Assembly (NCBI GenBank): GCA_963758365.1
Contig: CAVWVB010000001.1
Location: forward strand, 186,001 to 250,000
Length of the DNA stretch: 64,000 bases
Reading direction: 5' to 3'
DNA from: Dokdonella_A sp963758365
Lineage (GTDB): Bacteria; Pseudomonadota; Gammaproteobacteria; Xanthomonadales; Rhodanobacteraceae
The translations under genes were made by a program, and so were the position numbers. Of this stretch, positions 17,982 to 25,676 are shown one piece after another; position 1 is the first letter of the stretch; each line of letters starts with the position of its first letter. The notes beneath the pieces were generated by a model. It did no database searches. It was not told the DNA's origin and was given only the letters and a program-made list of their open reading frames with translations.

Positions 17982-20621
17982 TCAGCGGCCGCCGACCAGC
18001 AGGCGCCGGTAGCCGCCGGCGACCAGCGCAGCGATGTCGATCAGCAGCACCGGCACCGAGATCCCGCGCGGGTAGGCGAGATAGGAGCCGGCCCACTGCG
18101 GGTCGAATTTCTCCTTGTAGCGGCGCACGCCCTGATAGTTGTAGAGGCGCCCGCCGTACTGGAATGCGAGCGCCGCGAGTCGTTCGTTGAGGCGTGCATA
18201 CGGGTTGTCGCCGACCGCGGAGAGCGGCGCCATGCCGAGGCTGAACGTCGCGCTGCCCTGTTCCCGCGCCCAGCCCATCACCCGCGCGAACAGGAAGTCC
18301 ATGGTGCCGCGCGGCGCGTCGTCGACCTGACGCATCAGATCGACACTTGCGGTGCCGTTCGGGCCGTACGGCGGCAGCACGTTGGCGAACGCGATCAGTT
18401 CGCCGTCGCGGCGCACCAGCGCCAGTGCGCTCCAGGCCAGATAGTCGGGATCGAAACGACCGAGCGAGAACCCCTTCTCCGATGCACCCTTGTCCGCGAG
18501 CCACTGGTCCGACACGCGTTCGATCTCGGTCATCAGCACCGTGTCGAACGGCGGCTGCACGACCTCGAAGCTCATGCGCTCCTTGAGCGAGCGGTTGACC
18601 GCCTGGCGCAGGTCCTCCCAGCGCTTGCCGGCCAGGGTGAATTCCTCGAGGCGCAGTGTCGCGAGCTCGCCGAGCTTGAACAGGTCGAAACCGAGATCGT
18701 GGTAGAGCGACAGATCCGGTTCGAGAACTTCGTAGAACACCGGGACCCGATCCTGCGCGTCCGCGAACTGACGGAAATCCAGGATCGCGCGCTTGATCGC
18801 GCGCTCAGAACCGCTCGGAGAGCCGAGCGCGACGAGGCGGTCGCGAACCGCGCCATACGCGACGACCGCGTGATGGTCCGCGGACCAGAACAGGTACTTG
18901 TCGCCCATGAAGGTCAGATGCGCGAACTCGCCGCCGCCGTGCTCGGCGTAGATCGCGCGCGCACGCTCGAGTTCGTCGCGATCGGGCAGCTTCAGCGGCG
19001 GCCGGCGTACCGCGAACGACTGCCAGGTCAGGTATGCGAAGACGCCGAGCGCTGCCGCGAAAAGGCCGCGCGCGATCCGCGAGGAGTGCTCGCCGAAACC
19101 GAAGTACCAGAGATCGAAACTGTCGTCGCCGAGCACCGCGAGCAGACCGATCGCGAAGAACGCGAGCACGACCACGACCAGTCCCGCGATCCAGGTGAAT
19201 GTGGTCAGCGAGGTCAGGCTCATTGCGCGCTGCACGAACTCGCGTCTGCGCATGCGCAGCAGCAGCGCGATGGCGAGCAGGAACAGGGATTCGCCGAAAT
19301 GCAGGCCCTTGGTTACCGCAAGGACCGCGCCGACCACGAGCAGCGGCTGCACGAGCCGGTAGGCGACGCGCAGGCGACCGTCGATGCCGCGCCCTAGCCC
19401 GAGCAGGAACACGCCGGTGACGACCGAGAGCCAGTGCGAGCCTTCGACTGCGGCAAGCGGCAGGACCTGACGCACCATGACGATATGCTCGTGCATGCCT
19501 GGAATCGAGGCCGACGCGAGCAGCAGTACGCCGGCCCCGAACGTGAGCATCGCCAGCGCGTGCATGCCGAGGTCGGCAAGCAGGCTCGCCGGCAGTCCGA
19601 GCAGGCCGAACAGCGGATGCGTGCGCAGTCGCTGCGCTGCGCGCGCGACCGACTGCGAGCGCAAACGGCCCGCGAGCATGCCGGAACCAAGATAGAGTCC
19701 GCTCAGCAGCGGTACCAGATAGTAGGTGATCCGGAACAGGAACAGTCCGGCGAGCACGGCCGCGTTGTCATAGCCTGCAGCGGTCAGCGCGAGCAGCATG
19801 AGCCCGTCGAACACGCCAAAGCCGCCCGGAATCAGGCTGAGCAGGCCGAGCGTCTGCGCGGCCGCGAAATTGATCAGCAACGCGCCGGGTTTTACGTGGG
19901 CTCCGGCCAGATACAGGCACGCGTACAGCACCGCTGCGCTCAATATCCAGTCGATCAGCGACAGCACGCTGAGAGCGAGCTTCAGGCGCAGCGGCGGCAG
20001 CTCGACGCCGCTCGGCAACCAGCTCACGAGGCGGCGGCGTGCGGTCAGCACGAAGAACGCGGGCAGGTACAGTGCCGCACCGACGAGCACGGTCAGCGCG
20101 AGCCAGCGCGTATGCGCCACCGGCGCGACCGGCAACGGTCCGCAGAGCAGCGCCACGATGACCAGGACCGACAGGCCAAGCGGCAGCGACAGCACCTGCA
20201 GGCCGATCAGCGCCGCGCTGGACGGCAGCGCGATTCCGCGCGCGGACAGACCGAGCAGGCGCACGCCCGAACCGATCGCGCCGGAGAGATTCAGCACGTT
20301 GGCCAGGGAATTGGCGATGAAGGCCAGGCGCAGCAGCTCGCGCAGCGGTACCGCCACGCCAAGCCAGCGCGCAATCGCGACGTCGACCAGACCGGTGAAC
20401 GCGACCGCGGCCAGCGCGAGCAGGCCGACCCCGGCGAACGGCAACGTCGGCACGTCGAGCAGGGCACGCTGCAAATCCGGCAGGTCGAGATCGTCGATGC
20501 CATGCACGAGCAGCCAGCCGACCAGGAGCAGGAACGCAACCGGGACCAGCCAGCGCAGCCGCGCGCCGCGCCCGGGCGTGCGCGGCGGATTCGTTTCGAG
20601 GGTTTCGGTGGTGCTGGTCAT
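17982..20621 (-). CDS. mprF: MprF-type phosphatidylglycerol lysyltransferase/flippase
   Basis: 879 residues, the size of full-length MprF. Residues ~20-500 are a polytopic flippase part with about 13-14 helices; residues ~530-870 are the cytosolic LPG synthase domain (DUF2156, GNAT-like): GSPSGSERAIKRAILDFRQF, FEVVQPPFDTVLMTEIERVS and GTASVDLMRQVDDAPRGTMD. It transfers an amino acid, usually lysine, from tRNA to phosphatidylglycerol, lowering negative surface charge and giving resistance to cationic peptides. The exact amino acid cannot be read from sequence. TAGAAT lies about 30 nt before the start. A candidate hydrolase of its product is encoded at 14917-16320. Confidence 0.9.
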   Translation of the reverse strand: MTSTTETLETNPPRTPGRGARLRWLVPVAFLLLVGWLLVHGIDDLDLPDLQRALLDVPTLPFAGVGLLALAAVAFTGLVDVAIARWLGVAVPLRELLRLAFIANSLANVLNLSGAIGSGVRLLGLSARGIALPSSAALIGLQVLSLPLGLSVLVIVALLCGPLPVAPVAHTRWLALTVLVGAALYLPAFFVLTARRRLVSWLPSGVELPPLRLKLALSVLSLIDWILSAAVLYACLYLAGAHVKPGALLINFAAAQTLGLLSLIPGGFGVFDGLMLLALTAAGYDNAAVLAGLFLFRITYYLVPLLSGLYLGSGMLAGRLRSQSVARAAQRLRTHPLFGLLGLPASLLADLGMHALAMLTFGAGVLLLASASIPGMHEHIVMVRQVLPLAAVEGSHWLSVVTGVFLLGLGRGIDGRLRVAYRLVQPLLVVGAVLAVTKGLHFGESLFLLAIALLLRMRRREFVQRAMSLTSLTTFTWIAGLVVVVLAFFAIGLLAVLGDDSFDLWYFGFGEHSSRIARGLFAAALGVFAYLTWQSFAVRRPPLKLPDRDELERARAIYAEHGGGEFAHLTFMGDKYLFWSADHHAVVAYGAVRDRLVALGSPSGSERAIKRAILDFRQFADAQDRVPVFYEVLEPDLSLYHDLGFDLFKLGELATLRLEEFTLAGKRWEDLRQAVNRSLKERMSFEVVQPPFDTVLMTEIERVSDQWLADKGASEKGFSLGRFDPDYLAWSALALVRRDGELIAFANVLPPYGPNGTASVDLMRQVDDAPRGTMDFLFARVMGWAREQGSATFSLGMAPLSAVGDNPYARLNERLAALAFQYGGRLYNYQGVRRYKEKFDPQWAGSYLAYPRGISVPVLLIDIAALVAGGYRRLLVGGR

Positions 20622-20835
20622 GCCGTGGCCGGCTCGATGTCACGGCGGATTCTAGCCCGCATTGACCGCGCTACTTCGTCGCGACGTTACCGCGGCGCCG
20701 CTGTCATGCGTGATGTGGACCGAAAGCACGGGCTCGCGCTTGCAACGTCCCCGTCTGCTCAGCACGCTGTGCGCGATGCGAAGCGCCGGCTGGCCGCGGC
20801 AGCGGCGGACGCGCACCGAATGGGCGTCTGCGCGT

Positions 20836-20964
20836 TCAGCTCGATGCGGCGTCGTCTTCCGCTTCCTGCGCAAGCTGGTCGGCGTGCAGCTCGAACCACA
20901 TCGCGTTGAGGACCGCGAAAGCCAGCGCGAGTCCGAGTCCGAGCATCCAGCTGAAGTACCACAT
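20836..20964 (-). CDS. cydX: Cytochrome bd oxidase small subunit CydX
   Basis: 42 residues beginning MWYFSWMLGLGLALAFAVLN, one membrane helix with the WYFSW start and the conserved Glu after the helix (MWFEL) typical of CydX, then an acidic tail. CydX stabilises the haem b595/d site in the CydAB complex. AGGAGG (20976-20971) is 6 nt from the ATG. It lies 50 nt downstream of cydB and is the last gene of the cydP-A-B-X operon. Confidence 0.9.
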   Translation of the reverse strand: MWYFSWMLGLGLALAFAVLNAMWFELHADQLAQEAEDDAASS

Positions 20965-21013
20965 GGCGTGCCTCCTGTTTGCGGGTGCGGGATGACTTCC
21001 GATTCCCTGTTTC

Positions 21014-22144
21014 TCAATACATCCCGTGCGATTTCCTGATGTGTTCGAGGCTGACCCGGCCGCGCAGCGTGCGGTAGACCCAGCCCGTGTAGGCGAGCAC
21101 GATCGGCAGCAGAACGAGGGTTGCGATCAGCATCAGACCCAAGGTCCCGCGGCTGCTCGATGCATCCCAGATCGTCAGGCTGCTGCCCGGCGCGAGGCTC
21201 GACGGCAGCAGGAACGGAAACAGCGCGAAGCCGGCCGAAAGGATCGTGCCCGCGACCATGCACGAGCTCGCGAGGAACGCGCTGTGGTGGCGCGAGCGTG
21301 CGGCAAGCAGCGGCGTCGCCAGCGCGGCGAGGATCGCGACCGCGGCCGCGATGCAGGCCCAGGTTCCGAGTGCGCCATCGGCGAGCCAGCCGCCGCCGGT
21401 CGCGACCTGCTTGTGCAGCGGATTGGATGGCGCGAGCACATCCGCGCCGCCGGTGATCGCGTAGCCTTCGATGCCGAACGCGAGCCACGCGCCCGCGAGC
21501 GCATAGAGTGCGACGAATGCGGGAGCGAGCATGCGCAGCAGGCGTCGCGCGCGCTGCGCGATGCGCTGGTCGGCCTTGCCCGCGGCCCAGGCCGCACCGT
21601 GGGTCAGCAGCATCGCGACGCTGACCAGACCGGCCAGCAGCGGAAACGGACGCAGCAGACCGGCCAGGCCGCCTTCATAGGTCATGCGCAGGGTTTCGTC
21701 GTAGCGGAACGGCACGCCGAGGAACAGGTTGCCGAACGCGACGCCGAAGATCAGCGCGGGCACCGCGCCGCTGAATGTGAGCAGCCAGTCCCAGCCGCCG
21801 CGCCAGCGCGCACCCTCGCGTTTGTTGCGGAAGTTGAGGCCGACCGGGCGCAGGATCAACGCGAGCAGCACGAGCAGCATCGCGAAATAGAAACCGGAGA
21901 ACGCCGCCGCATAGAGCAGAGGCCAGGCCGCGAACACGGCGCCGCCGGCGAGCACGAGCCAGACCTGGTTGCCTTCCCAGACCGGCTCGATCGTTTCGAG
22001 CAGCGCGCGGCGCTCCTCGTCGTCGCGCGCGAGCACGCGCAGCAGCGCGGCCACGCCGAGGTCGAAGCCGTCCATGATCGCGAAGCCGATCAGCAATACG
22101 CCGAGCAGCAGCCACCAGATGATGCGGAGCGTTTCGTAGTCCAT
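21014..22144 (-). CDS. cydB: Cytochrome bd ubiquinol oxidase subunit II
   Basis: 376 residues, usual size. Multi-helix membrane partner of CydA; starts MDYETLRIIWWLLLGVLLIG followed by MDGFDLG, the family signature. The frame is open upstream, but this Met is where family members begin. It lies 81 nt after cydA. Reduces oxygen to water with high affinity as part of the quinol oxidase. Confidence 0.95.
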   Translation of the reverse strand: MDYETLRIIWWLLLGVLLIGFAIMDGFDLGVAALLRVLARDDEERRALLETIEPVWEGNQVWLVLAGGAVFAAWPLLYAAAFSGFYFAMLLVLLALILRPVGLNFRNKREGARWRGGWDWLLTFSGAVPALIFGVAFGNLFLGVPFRYDETLRMTYEGGLAGLLRPFPLLAGLVSVAMLLTHGAAWAAGKADQRIAQRARRLLRMLAPAFVALYALAGAWLAFGIEGYAITGGADVLAPSNPLHKQVATGGGWLADGALGTWACIAAAVAILAALATPLLAARSRHHSAFLASSCMVAGTILSAGFALFPFLLPSSLAPGSSLTIWDASSSRGTLGLMLIATLVLLPIVLAYTGWVYRTLRGRVSLEHIRKSHGMY

Positions 22145-22225
22145 CGTGGGATCCGTCTGTGCATTCGTCCGCGAATGCGGGAATCGGGTAGCGGCCGCCA
22201 TGGCCGCGTTGTTCGCGGGAGCGGG

Positions 22226-23767
22226 CTATCCGCGTGCCGGCCACATGCCGAGCCCGTCGGGACCCTTGCGCGCGTACTTGAGCATGAGCACCGCGTCGAC
22301 GACGGCCAGCGCGGTATAGAAGATCACGAAGCCGGCCAGGCTCGTCGCGACCTGGGCCACCGAAACCGACGAGACGCCGAGCGCGGTGGGCAGGATGCCC
22401 TCGATCGCCCACGGCTGGCGCCCGTACTCGGCGACGATCCAGCCGAGTTCGGCCGCGACCCAGGGCAGAGGCAGGCTCCACAGCGCCGCTTTCAGGTACC
22501 AGCGGCGACGGTCGAGCTCGCGTCTGGAGGCGAGCCAGAACGAATATGCGAACAGCGCGATGAACCAGAATCCGCACGCGACCATGATCCGGAACGCCCA
22601 GAACAGCACCGGCACGTTCGGGATCGTGCTGGTGGCGGCCCTCTCGATGTCGGCCGGCGTCGCCTGCGCGGGATTTTCCATGAACCGCTTGAGCAGCAGC
22701 GCGTAGCCGAGATCGCGCTGATGTGCCTCGAAGATGGCGCGCGCCTTGGTATCGTCGCGGTTTTCGCGCAGGCGCTGCATCGCCACGTAGGCCTGCATGC
22801 CGCTGGCGATGTGCACCTCGGTTTCGGCGACCAGTTCGCTGATGCCGGGCAGCACGCCGTTGAGCGATCGCGTCCCGATGATTCCCATGACCCACGGAAT
22901 GTGGATTGCGAAGTGGGTTGTGCGTTCAGCGACGTCCGGGAAGCCGAATGCAGTGAACGCGGCGGGCGCCGGCTCGGTTTCCCACATCGCCTCGATCGCG
23001 GCGAGCTTCATTTTCTGGTGTTCGGTGATCGTATAGCCGGATTCGTCGCCGAGCACGACCACGCTGAGCGCGGACGCGAGTCCGAAACTTGCTGCGACCG
23101 TCATCGAACGTTTCGCGAACGCGATGTTGCGACCGTTGAGCAGATACCACGCGCTGATCGAAAGTACAAACATTGCGCCGAACACGTAGCCCGCGCTGAC
23201 CGTATGAACGAACTTCGACTGCGCGACCGGGTTGAACATCACCGCTGCGAAATCGACGACTTCCATGCGCATGGTGTCGAGGTTGAAGGTGCTGCCGACC
23301 GGATTCTGCATCCATGCGTTCGCGATCAGGATCCACAGCGCCGAAAGATTGGTGCCGACTGCGAGCAGGAACGTGACGACCAGGTGCTTGACCCGCGAGA
23401 TGCGGTCCCAGCCGAAAAAGAACAGGCCGACGAAGGTCGCTTCGAGAAAGAACGCCATCAAACCTTCGATCGCGAGCGGCGTGCCGAAGATGTCGCCGAC
23501 GTAATGCGAGTAGTAGGCCCAGTTCGTGCCGAACTGGAACTCCATCGTGATGCCGGTGGCCACGCCCATTGCGAAGTTGATCCCGAACAGCACGCCCCAG
23601 AACTGGGTCATGCGTTTCCAGATCTCGCGCCCGGTCATCACATAGACCGTCTCCATGATCACGAGCATCCACGACAACCCGAGCGTCAGCGGCACGAACA
23701 GGAAGTGGTAGAGCGCGGTCAGCGCAAACTGCAGGCGCGACAGGGTGACGACCGGGTCATCGATCAT
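22226..23767 (-). CDS. cydA: Cytochrome bd ubiquinol oxidase subunit I
   Basis: 513 residues. Haem-carrying subunit: His near residue 21 (LYHFLFVPLTLGLSW), His in KFVHTVSAGYV, Met in FRIMVACG and the GRQPW loop near the quinol site. Length and the region between helices 6 and 7 suggest a long Q-loop form as in E. coli. Its start overlaps the end of the upstream cydP by 11 nt. No clear FNR or ArcA box was recognised upstream. Confidence 0.96.
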   Translation of the reverse strand: MIDDPVVTLSRLQFALTALYHFLFVPLTLGLSWMLVIMETVYVMTGREIWKRMTQFWGVLFGINFAMGVATGITMEFQFGTNWAYYSHYVGDIFGTPLAIEGLMAFFLEATFVGLFFFGWDRISRVKHLVVTFLLAVGTNLSALWILIANAWMQNPVGSTFNLDTMRMEVVDFAAVMFNPVAQSKFVHTVSAGYVFGAMFVLSISAWYLLNGRNIAFAKRSMTVAASFGLASALSVVVLGDESGYTITEHQKMKLAAIEAMWETEPAPAAFTAFGFPDVAERTTHFAIHIPWVMGIIGTRSLNGVLPGISELVAETEVHIASGMQAYVAMQRLRENRDDTKARAIFEAHQRDLGYALLLKRFMENPAQATPADIERAATSTIPNVPVLFWAFRIMVACGFWFIALFAYSFWLASRRELDRRRWYLKAALWSLPLPWVAAELGWIVAEYGRQPWAIEGILPTALGVSSVSVAQVATSLAGFVIFYTALAVVDAVLMLKYARKGPDGLGMWPARG

Positions 23768-23975
23768 GCGGGGACTCCACGTTGGCGGGCGTCAGCAGAT
23801 GGCGTTCGATCGCGGCGGGGCGCGTGTCCGGTCGCGGTTCGCGGAAGCAGACCAGCCAGATTGCGATCAGCGCGAGCAGCTTGAGCAGGACGATTGCAGC
23901 AAACTCGACACCGAAACGCCGCCCGCCGCGGCTGCGGAACCAGGAACCAGGATTGCGGGCAGTGCGGGTGTCCAT
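23757..23975 (-). CDS. cydP: Cytochrome bd putative small subunit CydP
   Basis: 72 residues. A single hydrophobic helix near residues 20-45 (FAAIVLLKLLALIAIWLVCF) after a basic N-terminus, the layout of the small CydP proteins encoded upstream of cydA. The frame is open further upstream to 24305; the ATG at 23975 gives the family length. Overlaps cydA by 11 nt. Assignment is from position and topology. Confidence 0.7.
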   Translation of the reverse strand: MDTRTARNPGSWFRSRGGRRFGVEFAAIVLLKLLALIAIWLVCFREPRPDTRPAAIERHLLTPANVESPHDR

Positions 23976-24247
23976 CGGCTCGTGGCGCACGAGTCTACGC
24001 CGCTCGCGCGCAGGCTGCCTGCGGCGGGATGTCGCTGAGCCGCGCGGCCGACGTTTCACGGGCAGCGCGCAACGAGGATCATCCGCGCGCAGCGCAAGAA
24101 GAGTGACACGGCAGGGTTGCCGAAATGCGCCGCACCAACAGGATGGTGTGACAGCACGGCTTGGAGTGCCACAACGTTCATTCGCACTGGATCGCCCCGC
24201 GCCGCGAAAAGAGGCCAGCCAATACTGAAAAGAGCGTTCAGTTTCAG

Positions 24248-25582
24248 CTAGCTCAGCAACGCGAAAGCCTCTCGCGTGAGGTTTTCCGGGGCGTCGTCGG
24301 TGCACACGACATCGTCCTCGATGCGGATGCCGCCGTACTTGCGGAACGCGGCGACCTTGTCCCAGTCGACGTCCCTTGCGACCGGCTTGGTCTTCAGTTC
24401 GGCCAGCAGCAGGTCGATGAAGTACAGGCCCGGCTCGATCGTGACCACCATTCCGGATTCGAGTGCGCGCGTCATGCGCAGGTACGGGTGTCCCGGCGGG
24501 CGCGGAATCGTGCCGCCCGCGTCGCTGGCCTGAAAACCCGCGACGTCGTGTACCTGCAGACCGATCGGATGGCCGAGCCCGTGCGGGAAGAACACTGCGG
24601 AGACCCCGGACTCGACGGCGGCCTCGGCGCTCATGCGGATGAACCCGTGCTCACGCAGGACGCCGGCCAGTGCGTGGTGCGCGCCGACGTGCAGGTCCGC
24701 ATAGCCCTGCCCCGCTCGGACGTTCGCGCAGAATGTCTGTTGCGCACCATCGACCGCGTCGATCAGGGCCTGGAATTCGTCGGCGTCGTCTGCGGCATGG
24801 GTGCGCGTGATGTCGCACGCGTAGCCGTGAAAATTCGCGCCGGCGTCGATCAGAAACGAATGCGCATGGGCCGGAGGTGAGTGCGCAAGTTCGCTGTAGT
24901 GCAGCACTGCGCCGTGCTCGTTCAGCGCGACGATGTTGTCGTAGGGCAGTTCGTTGTCGATCTGGCGGGCCTCGGCCATGTAGGCGATGTTGATGTCGAA
25001 TTCCGACTCGCCGGCGCGGAATGCGCGCTCTGCCGCGCGATGCGCGCGCGTGCCGATCTTGCTCGCGACCCGCATCATCGCGAGTTCGTAGGCGGTCTTG
25101 TACGAACGCTGATAGTGCAGAAAGTCGAGGACGCCCTGCGGGTTGTTCGGTGCAAAGCCGTCGAAACCGGCATTCGCGTCGCCGACTATCGCGCAGCGCG
25201 CGGCGTCGTTGGGCAGCTGCGCGCGTGCTTCCTTCGCTTCGCGGATGATCACGATGTCGAAGTGTTCGACCCAGTAACCGGCCGGCGCCTCGGGCACCAC
25301 GTGCCAGTAGTCCCGCGGCTGCAGATAGACGAGCCTCGGGCGCTTGCCCGGCGTGTACACGAGCCAGGACCCCGGTGCCCGCGTGACCGGCAGCCAGTGC
25401 CGGAAATGCGGATTGGCCACGAACGGGTACGGGCGGTCGTCCAGGAACTGCAGTGCCGGCTGCCCCGCGGCAATCACGAGATGATCGAAGCCTTCGCGCA
25501 GCAGCGCCTTGTCTGCGCGTGCGGTCAGCGTTGCCAGATGCTCGGCGTAGAGCGGGTGCAGGTCGGGATGCTGGGTGTCCAT
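24248..25582 (-). CDS. pepQ: Xaa-Pro dipeptidase
   Basis: 444 residues, usual for proteobacterial PepQ (prolidase). Cleaves dipeptides with C-terminal proline; cytoplasmic. N-terminal domain 1-~165, then the pita-bread domain with ligands in SFLIDAGANFHGYACDITRT, FFPHGLGHPIGLQVHD, VVTIEPGLYF and GGIRIEDDV. TACACT about 40 nt upstream may be its -10. It stands as a single gene; 272 nt separate it from cydP and hold no gene I can see. Confidence 0.95.
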   Translation of the reverse strand: MDTQHPDLHPLYAEHLATLTARADKALLREGFDHLVIAAGQPALQFLDDRPYPFVANPHFRHWLPVTRAPGSWLVYTPGKRPRLVYLQPRDYWHVVPEAPAGYWVEHFDIVIIREAKEARAQLPNDAARCAIVGDANAGFDGFAPNNPQGVLDFLHYQRSYKTAYELAMMRVASKIGTRAHRAAERAFRAGESEFDINIAYMAEARQIDNELPYDNIVALNEHGAVLHYSELAHSPPAHAHSFLIDAGANFHGYACDITRTHAADDADEFQALIDAVDGAQQTFCANVRAGQGYADLHVGAHHALAGVLREHGFIRMSAEAAVESGVSAVFFPHGLGHPIGLQVHDVAGFQASDAGGTIPRPPGHPYLRMTRALESGMVVTIEPGLYFIDLLLAELKTKPVARDVDWDKVAAFRKYGGIRIEDDVVCTDDAPENLTREAFALLS

Positions 25583-25676
25583 CGGGCCATTCCTGAAGAT
25601 GAATCAGCATTGTGCCGTGCGCACCGCTGCGAGTGTAGCGGCACGCGAATCAGGGCACGCAGTGTCCGACGGTGCA

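Noticed and set aside
21026..23884. Long plus-strand open frame of 952 codons opposite the cydAB genes
   Set aside because: Composition is typical of antisense shadow (Arg/Glu/Gln/His-rich, no motif) and the cyd genes are certain.
23976..24247. Possible FNR or ArcA site before the cyd operon
   Set aside because: No TTGAT-N4-ATCAA or convincing ArcA pattern was found by eye.
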